Source: Lentisphaerae bacterium GWF2_45_14 (GTDB lineage: Bacteria; Verrucomicrobiota; Lentisphaeria; Victivallales; GWF2-45-14). From it: a stretch of 64,000 bases of DNA. The notes beneath the pieces are model-generated. The model ran no database searches. It saw nothing but the letters and a program-made list of their open reading frames with translations, and was not told the origin of the DNA. The DNA lies in contig MHBG01000010.1 of the NCBI GenBank assembly GCA_001804785.1, positions 57,276 through 121,275 of the forward strand. Reading direction: 5' to 3'. The position numbers and the translations under genes are program-made. Each line of letters starts with the position of its first letter. Positions within the stretch are counted from its first letter, which is position 1. Below are positions 35,028-44,393 of the stretch, piece after piece.

Positions 35028-35688
35028 AAATTTCCTTGTTGAGGGTGTCAAAAAAAACTTTCATCCGGACTTCCCTTTTTTCGGCAAGTGCGCGGCCCGA
35101 GGCTGTAAGCATTTTTTCCGGCACATGCTTGAGCTTCACAAGATATTCCCTGTACGCCGAATCCTCCTGGCTGTAGGCTTTGGACGACACGGCCTCTTCC
35201 GCCGTGTTGTGAAGTCTCGCACCGATCCGCCCCGCGAAGTGGAAGGCGCGGCCGATGCCTACGCAGCCTATGGAGTCGAGCTTATCCGCATCGTAAACAA
35301 TTTTATCTTCGAGGCTGACGGGTTGATTGCCGCCTCTGTAGCGGTGCCGGAGGACGGTTGACGATATTTTCTCGGTGAGCGCGGGGTCGCTGACACCGCA
35401 TTCCACGAGCATTGAGACACAAAGTTTTGCGCCGCATTCGGCATGGCATATTGTGCCTTTCGCCTCAAGTTCCTCAGGGCGCGCGATGTCATGAAGAAGA
35501 GCTCCGAATTCTACGATATTCCGGTCGGCGCCTTTTTCTTCCTTCAGGATAAGCCGCGCATTGTGGAGTACCCGCAGGACATGGTCAAAATCATGACAGC
35601 CAGGCGCGGACATCATGTGGAGTCTGACCCTTTCGTAAAGCAGATCGAATTTTTCGAGAAAAAGCTTGTCGTCCATGGGCTTATACAT
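35014..35688 (-). CDS. HD-domain phosphohydrolase
   Basis: A 224-residue HD-superfamily metal-dependent phosphohydrolase. Counting from ATG 35688, the ligands are His36 in HDFDHVLRV, His66-Asp67 in GALLHDIARP, and the later Asp in IVYDADKLDSIG near 140. The nearest general type is the uncharacterised HD hydrolases acting on nucleotides or sugar phosphates. The start is uncertain: 35688 overlaps the stop of the upstream dehydratase by 8 bases, and a Met four codons later (35676) is equally possible, both with weak ribosome sites. An earlier in-frame start would lie within the neighbour gene. Confidence 0.83.
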   Translation of the reverse strand: MYKPMDDKLFLEKFDLLYERVRLHMMSAPGCHDFDHVLRVLHNARLILKEEKGADRNIVEFGALLHDIARPEELEAKGTICHAECGAKLCVSMLVECGVSDPALTEKISSTVLRHRYRGGNQPVSLEDKIVYDADKLDSIGCVGIGRAFHFAGRIGARLHNTAEEAVSSKAYSQEDSAYREYLVKLKHVPEKMLTASGRALAEKREVRMKVFFDTLNKEIYDKQ

Positions 35689-36679
35689 TATATATGTCGG
35701 ACTTGTAGCGATGGAGGTTTTCGGGTTTCCTGAACCATTCGATAGTCTCACGAAGACCTTCTTTCAGCGAATAAGATGGTCTCCAGCTTGTCAGACTGCG
35801 TATTTTCTCATTCGAGCCGAGGAGCCGCCTCACTTCACTTTTATCGGGCCTGACCCGCAGAGGATCAGTAACGATCCTAGCATCAGGTTTTATTTGATCT
35901 ATAATTTCCTGCGCTATGTCGCCTACGCTGATTTCCTGCTGGGTCGCAATATTTATTTCCTCGCCGGCGGTCTTGTCCGACTCGGCAATCGCAATGAAAG
36001 CCGCCGCGGTATCCCTGCAATAGTTAAGGTCTCTAGTGGGGGAGGTATCGCCCAATTCAATCTGGTTTTTCCCGTTAAGAAGCTGTATTATTACCGTAGG
36101 GATGACTGCCCGCGCGGACTGGCGGGGGCCGTAAGTATTGAACGGTCTTACAATCGTCACAGGGAGGTCGAAAGACCTGTAAAACGACTCCGCAATTTTG
36201 TCCGCCCCTATTTTTGAGGCACTGTAAGGCGACTGACCTTGAAGCGGATGCTTTTCATCTATCGGAACATACTGCGCAGTTCCATAAACCTCGGAAGTGG
36301 ATGTTACAAGCAGCTTCTCCGTGCCAAGGCCACGCGCCGCCTGAAGCACATTTAGGGTGCCCTTTACGTTTGTGTCAATATAGGAATCGGGCGAATGGTA
36401 GCTGAATGGTATCGCGATAAGCGCAGCAAGATGAAAAACAAGATCAATCCCCTCCATGGACTTTCTTACGCCGTTTGGATCGCGGATATCGCCGGTAACA
36501 ACATCAATATTTGCCAATTCACCTTTTGGTAAGGAATCCAGCCAGCCCCATGAATTGAAGGAGTTGTAGCAGCAGAATGCCCTTACCGAAGCAGCTTTTT
36601 TCAGAAGCATTTCCGTCAGATGTGAACCGATAAAGCCATCCGCTCCGGTAACCATTACTTTTTTCCCACTGAGATCCAT
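35681..36679 (-). CDS. NAD-dependent NDP-sugar epimerase/4,6-dehydratase
   Basis: A 332-residue extended short-chain dehydrogenase. The NAD motif GADGFIGSH is at 12-20, the active site has TSTSEVYGT and PYSASK (Tyr-x-x-x-Lys), and there is the usual RPFNTYGPRQSARAVIP block. The pattern SYHSPDSYIDTNVKGTLNVLQAARG resembles LegB-type or GDP-mannose-type 4,6-dehydratases. It probably makes a 4-keto-6-deoxy nucleotide sugar for surface glycans. No other leg or rfb gene is adjacent, so the exact substrate is open. The ATG at 36679 has GGAG six bases upstream; an upstream extension of 14 codons is unlikely to be used. Confidence 0.85.
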   Translation of the reverse strand: MDLSGKKVMVTGADGFIGSHLTEMLLKKAASVRAFCCYNSFNSWGWLDSLPKGELANIDVVTGDIRDPNGVRKSMEGIDLVFHLAALIAIPFSYHSPDSYIDTNVKGTLNVLQAARGLGTEKLLVTSTSEVYGTAQYVPIDEKHPLQGQSPYSASKIGADKIAESFYRSFDLPVTIVRPFNTYGPRQSARAVIPTVIIQLLNGKNQIELGDTSPTRDLNYCRDTAAAFIAIAESDKTAGEEINIATQQEISVGDIAQEIIDQIKPDARIVTDPLRVRPDKSEVRRLLGSNEKIRSLTSWRPSYSLKEGLRETIEWFRKPENLHRYKSDIYNV

Positions 36680-36738
36680 TTCATTCTCCGTACTTATTCT
36701 ATAAAGAAGACTGTAGCACAAGCCTTAGAAAAAAAAAG

Positions 36739-36759
36739 CGGTCGGGGAAATCCCGACCG
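36739..36759 (-). terminator. Intrinsic terminator after GH4 gene
   Basis: Read on the minus strand, CGGTCGGG-ATTTC-CCCGACCG (8-bp perfect stem) is followed by CTTTTTTTTTC. It is 77 bases past the GH4 gene stop at 36836 and just before the dehydratase gene, and ends the GH4 transcript. The opposite strand has a shorter T-run and may terminate weakly too. Confidence 0.85.
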
Positions 36760-36835
36760 TATCTTTTTATCTAAACATTGTTATTTGACTGAGTTGCCAG
36801 AAATCTGGGTTTCTCTCAGGAACAAGTCAACCTGC

Positions 36836-38170
36836 TTACTTGAATTTAGGGAGCATGTTGCCGTGGGCCTTGATAAGGTCGTCGCACATTGCGATTATTT
36901 TATCAATGGACAGTTCGGCGGCAGTATGCGGGTCGAGCATCGCGGCTCGATAGATATCTTCCTTTTTCTGAGTCATCGCTGCCTGAATTGTCAGGAGCTG
37001 GGGATTTATGTTCGTCCTGTTCAACGCGGCGCACTGCTCAGGCAGGTCGCCGATATGACAGGGCTGAATGCCGTTCCGGTCTACCATACAAGGTACTTCC
37101 ACCACACAGTTGTGCGGAAGGTTTGTGATGATTCCGTTATTCAGTACATTGCCGCCGATTCTGGCGGGATTGTCGGACTCCATCGCTTCCATTATGAGCG
37201 AGCCGTACTCATGACTGGGCTCGTGCGTAAGATTCGGATTTTCAACGATGTCCTTGCTGCGTTTTTCCCATGCCGCTATCTGGTTCACGCATCTGCGCGG
37301 ATATTCGTCAAGTGGGATGTTATATTCTGAAATGAGCTCAGGGTAGTTTGTTTTTATCCAGTACGGCGTATACTCGGCATTGTGCTCACTCGACTCGGTT
37401 ATGTAGTAGCCGAACTTGAGCATCATCTCGAGCCTGATCATGTCGTGGTTTTTCTCTTTGCCCTTGCGCCATTGTTTTAATTTCTTTTCGGCGATCTTCT
37501 TTATCTCGGGGTAGAGGTCTTTTCCGCCGTCGGTGATTTCCAGAAGCCATCCCATGTGGTTTATTCCGGCGATCTTCCACTGAAGATTTTTCACCTTTTT
37601 ATCGAGTCCGAGGTTCGTGAGCAGAGCATCCGCGCAGACCTGTACAGAATGACAGAGTCCTACCGTCTTGACGGACGACATCCTGAGCATCGCTCCCGTG
37701 AGCATGCACATCGGATTGGTGTAGTTCATTAACAATGCGTTTGGACATACGGCTTCCATATCTTTAGCGAAGTCCAGCATTAAGGGAATTGTGCGGAGCG
37801 CGCGGAATATCCCGCCAATCCCAAGGGTATCGGCTAGCGTCTGGCGCAAACCGTATGCCTTCGGAATATCAAAGTCTATAACGGTGGAAGGCTTATAACC
37901 GCCGACCTGGATTGCGTTGACCACATAATTAGCGCCGGCAAGTGCCCTTTTTCTGTTCTGGATTCCGAGGTGCGCCGTTACCTTTGCCCTCCCCTTGTTT
38001 ATATTCTTATTGAGTACCTCAAGCATTTTTCTTGATTCTTCGAGACGCTTCTTGTCAATATCGTAAAGAGCGATATGAGCGCCGTGAAGGCTTGGTTTCA
38101 GCATTGCGTCGCCAAGTATGTTTTTTACGAAGACGGTGCTTCCCGCACCCATGAACGTTATTTTTGCCAT
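36836..38170 (-). CDS. GH4-family glycosidase, alpha-galactosidase-like
   Basis: A 444-residue NAD- and Mn-dependent glycosidase. GH4 enzymes cleave by oxidising C3 of the sugar, eliminating the aglycon and re-reducing. The Rossmann start KITFMGAGSTVFVKN, the MNYTNPMCML block near 158, the metal-binding Cys in GLCHSVQ near 185, the conserved AGINHMGW and SEHNAEYTPY motifs are all present. The pattern is nearest MelA/AglA-type alpha-galactosidase or alpha-glucosidase. It is cytoplasmic. It follows a second GH4 gene by 20 bases, and both are controlled divergently next to an AraC regulator. Confidence 0.9.
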   Translation of the reverse strand: MAKITFMGAGSTVFVKNILGDAMLKPSLHGAHIALYDIDKKRLEESRKMLEVLNKNINKGRAKVTAHLGIQNRKRALAGANYVVNAIQVGGYKPSTVIDFDIPKAYGLRQTLADTLGIGGIFRALRTIPLMLDFAKDMEAVCPNALLMNYTNPMCMLTGAMLRMSSVKTVGLCHSVQVCADALLTNLGLDKKVKNLQWKIAGINHMGWLLEITDGGKDLYPEIKKIAEKKLKQWRKGKEKNHDMIRLEMMLKFGYYITESSEHNAEYTPYWIKTNYPELISEYNIPLDEYPRRCVNQIAAWEKRSKDIVENPNLTHEPSHEYGSLIMEAMESDNPARIGGNVLNNGIITNLPHNCVVEVPCMVDRNGIQPCHIGDLPEQCAALNRTNINPQLLTIQAAMTQKKEDIYRAAMLDPHTAAELSIDKIIAMCDDLIKAHGNMLPKFK

Positions 38171-38190
38171 TTAACTTATGTCCCTTATTA

Positions 38191-39543
38191 TTAGAGGCTT
38201 ATCTTTTTGAAATGCGGAAGATATTTCTTGTTGACCTTGAACATTTCGGCAACCATTTTGCGGATTTCCGCGAGTGAAAGAACGGAAGCCGTCAGCGGAT
38301 CATTCGCTATCGACTGATAAACAAGCCCCGCATCTCCGGTGAGACAGCCTTCAACGGCCATCATCTCGTTGACCGAGCTAAGGTGAGTAAGCGGAAGAAC
38401 AGGCATCGGGAGCTCGCCTACATATATAGGTTGGAGTTTGCGCCTTGAAGCGAGAACCGGAACTTCTACGCACGCGCCGTCCGGCAGGTTTGTGATGATG
38501 CCGGTGTTCGGTACGTTACCGTTGAACCTGAACATATCGCCGCCGAGATAGGCATTGATAATCGCGGAAGCATATTCATGACGAGTGCCCCTTACGAGCT
38601 CTTTCGCCTTTTCGGTATCTTTCCAGTCGGGATTATTTATCCATTTATTGAAGTCAGCTTCCCATGTTTTGTCCTGCCTCTTGTAGTGGTCAAGGATGTA
38701 GGCGTGATGACCGGGATTCCAACCTGTTCCTTTTGTGCAGTGTTTTTTAATGAGATCGGAGCGCTTCCTGAACCACCAGTTGTACTCTGAATTGTGTCCG
38801 CTCGATTCGGTCACGTAGTAGCCGAACGCGAGAAACATCTCATTTCTTACCTGCTCTTCGTTATAAATCTCTTTTTTGTCGGAAACTGCCTTCTGGAGTT
38901 TAGGGTAGATATCTTTATTCTTGTGCTTGAGTTCGAGATACCACGCGAGGTGATTTATTCCGGCGCAGGTGTAGTCAAGTTCCTCAAAGGGCACCTTGGC
39001 CCATCCTGCGAGCATCTTCGCGGTACCCTGCACGGAGTGACATAGCCCAGTCGTATTGATGAATGACTTTCTCTGCATTGCATGACAGAGCATCGCCATC
39101 GGATTTGTGTAGTTGAGCATTATCGCCTCGGGACAAAGTTCTTCCATATCTTTGCAGATATCGAGCATTGTCGGGATTGTCCTGAGTGCGCGAAATATTC
39201 CGGCCGGTCCGCGGGTGTCGCCCACGTTTATATCGACCCCGTATTTCTTCGGAATAAGAATATCGTGCTGCCATATGTCGGTCTTTCCGCAGAGGATTGT
39301 TATCAGGACGGCATCCGCGCCTTTGAGCGCTTCTCTCCTGTCGAGGGTCGTTTTTATTTTTGCGGAATAGCCGCCGATGTCGACTATTTTCTGGCAGCAT
39401 TTCCTGGCCATTTCGAGCCGTCCGGGATGAATGTCCATAAGTGTTACTTCGCTTCCTTCGAGAAGCGGATACGAAAAGAGGTCTTTCAATACCGTTCTTG
39501 TGAATCCGAAGCTTCCGGCCCCGATGAAAGTAATCTTTGGCAT
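38191..39543 (-). CDS. GH4-family glycosidase
   Basis: A 450-residue GH4 enzyme and paralogue of the downstream gene. It has [17 protein letters not shown], the [10 protein letters not shown] block near 144, the metal-binding Cys in [18 protein letters not shown] and a [11 protein letters not shown] stretch where the other GH4 has SEHNAEYTPY. That last difference sits next to the substrate pocket and suggests a different aglycon or sugar. It acts in the cytoplasm with NAD and a divalent metal. It is first in the two-gene unit and divergent from the AraC-type gene, with 108 bases between the starts. Confidence 0.9.
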   Translation of the reverse strand: MPKITFIGAGSFGFTRTVLKDLFSYPLLEGSEVTLMDIHPGRLEMARKCCQKIVDIGGYSAKIKTTLDRREALKGADAVLITILCGKTDIWQHDILIPKKYGVDINVGDTRGPAGIFRALRTIPTMLDICKDMEELCPEAIMLNYTNPMAMLCHAMQRKSFINTTGLCHSVQGTAKMLAGWAKVPFEELDYTCAGINHLAWYLELKHKNKDIYPKLQKAVSDKKEIYNEEQVRNEMFLAFGYYVTESSGHNSEYNWWFRKRSDLIKKHCTKGTGWNPGHHAYILDHYKRQDKTWEADFNKWINNPDWKDTEKAKELVRGTRHEYASAIINAYLGGDMFRFNGNVPNTGIITNLPDGACVEVPVLASRRKLQPIYVGELPMPVLPLTHLSSVNEMMAVEGCLTGDAGLVYQSIANDPLTASVLSLAEIRKMVAEMFKVNKKYLPHFKKISL

Positions 39544-39651
39544 TTTCTAAGTCCTTTTTTTATTTTCTGTTCCTTATGTAATATTATGCTCTTGATTTTA
39601 ACTTTGTCTATGGGTATTTTATATAAAAAACTTGCTTTTAATGGTAATTTT

Positions 39652-40521
39652 ATGCTTTCAGAACTAAAAAAACTCGATTTTTATACGCCTTCGATACTCT
39701 TTCCCTCGAAAACACTTCATCTGCACTCGATGCTCGTAAACTGCGGTCACCAGTATGTCGATTCGGAACAGTACAACTTCAACGGGATGAACCGCGGCCG
39801 ACGCGAAATGGCAATATGGCAATATACAATAGAAGGCTCGGGACGCCTGACCATCGGCAACAAGGAATATGAACTGAATCCGGGGAATGCGATGATGGTC
39901 CATGTCCCTCAGGAACACTGCTACTTTCTGCCACCGGGCGGACAGTGGGAGTTCGTGTTCGTAAGTTTCAACGGCAGCGAGCTCATGCGACTCTGGGACG
40001 AAGCCGAAAAGCGCATCGGCTCTGTCGCACACTTCAGCGAGGATTCGAAGACGCTCGCCGCCTTTCTGGAAATATTCAACTCCTTCAAAAGCGGACTTAT
40101 TGACAATCCCTTCAGCGCCTCGATGTCGGCTTATAAATTCGTGATGAGCATATTCGAAGACCATCAGGTGGAAGAAGCCGGCAACCCGGTTCCGACTTTC
40201 ATAAAAACAGTCGTCGACTTCTGTATGGAACACATCTCCGACCCGCTGAATGTCGATGATATGGCGGAGGCCGCTGGCTACAGCCGCTACCACTTTACGC
40301 GCCTTTTCAAAAAGTCGCAGGGCATGTCGCCCGCGCTATTTCTGAAACAATTGAAATTGAAGCAGGCCGAGCGACTCCTTCAGACCGAACTTCTTACGGT
40401 AAACGAAATCGCCGACCGCTGCGGTTTTGACGATTCAAGTTACTTCTGCAAGGTTTTCAGGGAAGAGTATGGGCACTCACCCGGCGAATACCGCAATACA
40501 CCGGATCATGAATATCACTGA
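39652..40521 (+). CDS. AraC-family transcriptional regulator
   Basis: A 289-residue activator-type regulator. The N-terminal half is a cupin-like sensor (AIWQYTIEGSGRLTIGNKEYELNPGNAMMV near 60). The C-terminal ~100 residues carry two helix-turn-helix motifs (LNVDDMAEAAGYSRYHFTRLFKKSQG and LTVNEIADRCGFDDSSYFCKVFREEYG). The frame is open far upstream into the GH4 gene, but the sensor begins at ATG 39652; its ribosome site is weak and ATG 39610 is an alternative. It is divergent from the two GH4 genes and likely switches them on with their sugar. Confidence 0.9.
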   Translation: MLSELKKLDFYTPSILFPSKTLHLHSMLVNCGHQYVDSEQYNFNGMNRGRREMAIWQYTIEGSGRLTIGNKEYELNPGNAMMVHVPQEHCYFLPPGGQWEFVFVSFNGSELMRLWDEAEKRIGSVAHFSEDSKTLAAFLEIFNSFKSGLIDNPFSASMSAYKFVMSIFEDHQVEEAGNPVPTFIKTVVDFCMEHISDPLNVDDMAEAAGYSRYHFTRLFKKSQGMSPALFLKQLKLKQAERLLQTELLTVNEIADRCGFDDSSYFCKVFREEYGHSPGEYRNTPDHEYH

Positions 40522-40591
40522 AATACAGAGGGAAAGCTTGCTCTAGCCATTCGTCGCAAGGCTGTTCGGGTACGGTCAGAATGGGATAATT

Positions 40592-42745
40592 TCATATCTT
40601 CAATATTTTGCGGTAATCGGGTATCTCATTTTTAAGCACGTTTCTGACTTGTTTTATTTTCCATTCGAGATGCCATCTGTCGGTCACATATTCCATACTC
40701 GGCTCCCATCCGAGACGGGAATCCGCCTCGACCACGGGGATGCTTGCCTCCGCATTTTTTATCTCGTCCAACGCGATTCTCTCTATCTGGTCAAGAAGTT
40801 TCAATGCCGCTCCGCGTCTTGATTCGGCCATCAGTTTCTGATTGAGGAACCACCATTTTTTGACGTTGATAACGGTTTCTATCGTGGCGAGGATGAATTT
40901 CCCGACTCCGAGTTCTTTAGCGGCGGCAGGTTTTTTGAGGGATGGAGCTTTTTCGAGGGCCTTCTCGAATTCGGCAATCCCCTTTTTCCAGTTTAAAAGA
41001 AACCGTCCGAGGCATTTGATTTCCGCGGCATATCTCACCGGCCCGGCAGTCTGCTGGATGTTTTCGTAAGGATGATAAAAAGTCTTTATTATCGCGCCTC
41101 CGAAATGCGCGTAAGGCGCTGTCGGAAATGGTATTTCCTTGCTCTGCATCGTTCGCGTGATATTGGGGTGGAATATCAGCGGATAAGATGGTCCGCATCT
41201 GAAGGGGCCGTACTGGTCTTCATTGGACGGGACATAATCTTCCATGGCATCGCTCCATATTTTCCATGCCCTCAATGCGTAAGATGCTGCTGATTTTCCA
41301 TAGTCTCTGACCGCTATTTTCTCAAGTATTTCCTTGGGGGCTTCGGAATTTGTCCAGCTGCTCCACTTTGCCAGTTCGCAAGCCGAAGACAGCGCCCATC
41401 CATAATGATGCGCATCCATCAATCCCGAAAGTCCATATTTTTTCTTTGCGTCATGTAATGCCTCATGCCGCCGCATCCAGCGGAACGGGATGGGTTCATA
41501 CGGAGCTGCTCCGAAATCCCAGGTCATTCCCCCGGTATTGCTCATCGTATAAATTTTGAAGCCCAGTTTGTGGGCGGCTTTCGCTTCACTTTCAAAATAT
41601 TTTCCTGCCCCTGTCCTGCACATGGTGTAATCCATTACGACGGATGTGGCATCTCCCCTTTTGATTGTTTGGAACATCTCGAAAGGTATGTGCAGCGTAA
41701 TGTCCTTCGGCATGGACTCCAGGAATTTTACTCTGTCTTTTTCCGGAGCCCATCCCCAGTTATAGGTCGAGAACATGATGTCGGCGTCGGGCTTGTATTT
41801 ACGGATGCTTCCGGCGACTGCCGAAATCCACTTCGGGTAATCTTCGCAGGGCCACCATCCGGGGCTCGGACGCATATCCGGTATGCTATGCCATACGCTC
41901 TCGTTCCATTTTTTTCCGGTAGTATGCGGATCTTTACTGGGGAACTCACATGACTCCCCGCACATGCAGATACCCTTTGCGTCTGGACAGTTTTTGAAAA
42001 GTTTACCATAGACACTGTCAAAATACTCCCCGGCATCCGCGTCATCAGGATGCTTCCAGCTGTTGAGATAGCTGTAAAAATAAACATCCAGTCCGAATGA
42101 GGCGGCGCGGTCTATCAGATCGTTAAAATCCGAATAACCCATTGTCGTCTTATCGAGACCTTTGACAAAGAGTAATATCGAATCAAAGCCAGCATGAGAA
42201 ATCGCGTTGAGATGTGCATCGGGAAACTGATCTATCCCCCAGCCCGAATGCATCATGCGCGGTGAAAAAAGAGGCTCCCTCTTCTCCCCCCGGGTCTTTC
42301 TCAGTATCGGGGCTTCCTTCAGATTCATCAGGTCTTCTATGTAGTGACAGCCTGCCATGATGCCGCGTTCGTCATTTCCGCAGATTATTATCTGCTTTTC
42401 CGTGACTTTTAAAACATAACTTCTGGGTACTGACAGGTTTTTGCCAAGTTCGGGAAAATCCTTTTTCTCACATAGTACTATAGATGTTTCAATATTTTCC
42501 AAAGCAGATTTTATCTTGTGCTTTTTCTCCAGCATCAGCGAACAGTCCATACTTGTGAAAAAATAGTCTTGCAGATCCCTGGCGGTATCGGCTATCAATC
42601 GGGATGCCTTATCATCCCATACAATGCTCCAGGAATTCTGGACATTTATTTCATTTGCGTTCGCTCTGATATCCGAATTCCGTCGTGCCGGAACATGAAC
42701 CTCCCTTAATTTTTTTCTGAACTCGTAGTTTCTCTCAACTTTCAT
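40592..42745 (-). CDS. Putative TIM-barrel glycosidase of uncertain family (GH20/GH67-like)
   Basis: A 717-residue cytoplasmic protein; no signal peptide. Residues about 45-155 form a GH20b/GH67N-like alpha/beta domain (WDDKASRLIADTARDLQDYF; KQIIICGNDERGIMAGCHYI). This is followed by a barrel (FSPRMMHSGWGIDQFPDAHLNAIS; FDSILLFVKG; KGICMCGESCEFPSK near 262; FSTYNWGWAPEKDR near 330; YGLSGLMDAHHYGW near 465). CGESCE contains a candidate acid residue. A helical C-terminal domain ends it. It resembles alpha-glucuronidase or hexosaminidase architectures but lacks their standard catalytic contexts. I cannot place it in a named family. Confidence 0.6.
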   Translation of the reverse strand: MKVERNYEFRKKLREVHVPARRNSDIRANANEINVQNSWSIVWDDKASRLIADTARDLQDYFFTSMDCSLMLEKKHKIKSALENIETSIVLCEKKDFPELGKNLSVPRSYVLKVTEKQIIICGNDERGIMAGCHYIEDLMNLKEAPILRKTRGEKREPLFSPRMMHSGWGIDQFPDAHLNAISHAGFDSILLFVKGLDKTTMGYSDFNDLIDRAASFGLDVYFYSYLNSWKHPDDADAGEYFDSVYGKLFKNCPDAKGICMCGESCEFPSKDPHTTGKKWNESVWHSIPDMRPSPGWWPCEDYPKWISAVAGSIRKYKPDADIMFSTYNWGWAPEKDRVKFLESMPKDITLHIPFEMFQTIKRGDATSVVMDYTMCRTGAGKYFESEAKAAHKLGFKIYTMSNTGGMTWDFGAAPYEPIPFRWMRRHEALHDAKKKYGLSGLMDAHHYGWALSSACELAKWSSWTNSEAPKEILEKIAVRDYGKSAASYALRAWKIWSDAMEDYVPSNEDQYGPFRCGPSYPLIFHPNITRTMQSKEIPFPTAPYAHFGGAIIKTFYHPYENIQQTAGPVRYAAEIKCLGRFLLNWKKGIAEFEKALEKAPSLKKPAAAKELGVGKFILATIETVINVKKWWFLNQKLMAESRRGAALKLLDQIERIALDEIKNAEASIPVVEADSRLGWEPSMEYVTDRWHLEWKIKQVRNVLKNEIPDYRKILKI

Positions 42746-42843
42746 AGTACCCTCATAAATTTAAATTTTTCCTGAAATAAGGCATTCGTTGCACGCGGTC
42801 CTTGGGTTTTTTCACGATTTAATCACGGGTGATGGGGCCAGAG

Positions 42844-43305
42844 CTATTTGACGCCGATGTAGAGAGAGAAGTGGCCCCATTCCTTGAATGACATCGGGAC
42901 TAGGAGCCATTTTACGGCATCGGTGTTCTCGAACTTTATTTTTTTCCCGGCGGCTGTCATGGGTTCATCAAATTCGATCTGCTGGCCAGATATGACCGCT
43001 TTGACATTGCCGATTACCATATTCAGTATTTCCTTGAATGCCTCCTGAAGTTCGTCGCTGAGACTTTTTGCCTCTTCGAACATGAGGGCCGCGTATACTT
43101 TTTTTGCGGTCGATTCCGGAAATGTCAGAATTATCGCGCCTGTGAGAGTTCCTGAAAATGTTATTATGCACATGAGGTCGTCGGGATTTCTTATGTCACC
43201 GTCCAGCGCGGAGAAATCGCCGCATCTGAACGGCTTTGAATTCAGTGCGGTTTCAAAGGTGTTGACTATGACTTCTGTGAATGCGTTTACGTTTTTTACG
43301 TCCAT
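42844..43305 (-). CDS. cheX: CheX-like chemotaxis phosphatase
   Basis: A 153-residue protein of the CheC/CheX/FliY class, which dephosphorylates CheY-P. The GTLTGAIILTFPESTAKKVYA strand-helix and the catalytic ExxN (Glu92-x-x-Asn95, in FKEILNMVIGNVKAVI) are visible. Only one active-site helix is present, as in CheX rather than CheC. The second of two adjacent ATGs (43305) has GGGAGG six bases upstream and is preferred. No other che gene is next to it. Together with fliOPQR this is the only motility content in the window. Confidence 0.82.
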   Translation of the reverse strand: MDVKNVNAFTEVIVNTFETALNSKPFRCGDFSALDGDIRNPDDLMCIITFSGTLTGAIILTFPESTAKKVYAALMFEEAKSLSDELQEAFKEILNMVIGNVKAVISGQQIEFDEPMTAAGKKIKFENTDAVKWLLVPMSFKEWGHFSLYIGVK

Positions 43306-43427
43306 CATCGGCCTCCCTCTCATTAAGAATATCGCCGGAATCCGTTAATTCAACTGGCTCCCCTTGAAATATGGCGTTTTGAGCTTAAGTTCAGCTTGTT
43401 ATTCAAAATTGAAACGATTGGTCTTTT

Positions 43428-44393
43428 ATGATGCTGTTTGCGGGGAAGGATATATCAGCTTTTGACATGGGCGACGAGGCGCAGCTCGCCGCGCTTGATT
43501 CCGCCGGTCTTATTCCCGCCCCGGGCGAGGGACCGGAGGAATTTCGCTCCAGGCTCCTTGAAATGGAAGAGCGCTACAGAAGCGTCGAAAAGCAGCTTCA
43601 GGAAAAGGGCGAGTTCGACCTTTGCGGCGAATTTATCCTGAAAAAAGAGGACAGGATTGGCGCTGACATCCTTTCCGAGGCCGCCGGTCAGACTTCGGCG
43701 CTCTATGGCTTTTCCATCGACTGGGTGCCGGGCTTCTTTCTTACCGGCGAAACTATTCCGCTATGGGGTGGCTGTGCGGTTTTTCTTCCCTCCGAGAAAA
43801 TAACACTTTTCATGATAAGGGCCAGTTTCAGAGAGAACAAAAGATGGTTTATATATTCAAGAGACGAGTTGCTCTCGCACGAGCTTTGCCACGTGGCGAG
43901 GATGCCTGTCGGGGACAGGATTTTTGATGAATTTTTTGCTTACCGCACGGCAAAAAGCGCGTTCCGCCGTTACGCAGGGAGCTGTTTTCGAGGCAAGTGG
44001 GACTCAATACTCTTTATTTTGCCCGTCTTCGTCCTTCTCATTGCCAGAATCTTGGAAACTTTTTTTTCTCTTCCCGTTCCGATGCTGCCTTTCTGGGTGC
44101 TTGCCGGGCTTTATCCAGGCTTCCTTTTTTGCCGGAACTATCTTGCTAGGCATCATTATTTTAAGGCGAAGCGAAACCTGGAAAAGACAGGGATTACTGA
44201 AGCTCAAAGCATACTTTTCCGCTGTACGTCTTTTGAGATAATTGAGATCTCCCGGGCGGGAGCGGATAATAAGATACGGGAATTCGTGGAGAAACGTTTG
44301 GCGGAAGGGGAGCTCCGCTGGAAAGTGATTGATTATAGATTTATCAGAACAGTCGGGGAAGAAACTGAAAGGGGCGAGAATGGCAAATCTTAA
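43428..44393 (+). CDS. Membrane protein with HExxH metalloprotease motif
   Basis: A 321-residue protein I do not recognise. Its N-terminal 145 residues look cytoplasmic and mixed alpha/beta. The LSHELCHVAR stretch (His151-Glu152-x-x-His155) is a zinc-metalloprotease motif, followed by Glu168 in FDEFFAY at a distance typical for the third ligand of a gluzincin-like site. Two membrane helices follow (about 193-213 and 218-238), then a charged C-terminal domain of about 80 residues. The stop overlaps the Nif3 gene start by 14 bases, so they are co-translated. Proteolysis at or near the membrane is inferred, with no named family. Confidence 0.65.
   Translation: MMLFAGKDISAFDMGDEAQLAALDSAGLIPAPGEGPEEFRSRLLEMEERYRSVEKQLQEKGEFDLCGEFILKKEDRIGADILSEAAGQTSALYGFSIDWVPGFFLTGETIPLWGGCAVFLPSEKITLFMIRASFRENKRWFIYSRDELLSHELCHVARMPVGDRIFDEFFAYRTAKSAFRRYAGSCFRGKWDSILFILPVFVLLIARILETFFSLPVPMLPFWVLAGLYPGFLFCRNYLARHHYFKAKRNLEKTGITEAQSILFRCTSFEIIEISRAGADNKIREFVEKRLAEGELRWKVIDYRFIRTVGEETERGENGKS

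Noticed and set aside
39082..39651. Upstream extension of the AraC reading frame into the GH4 gene
   Set aside because: The extension is antisense to conserved GH4 sequence; the cupin-like sensor begins at 39652.
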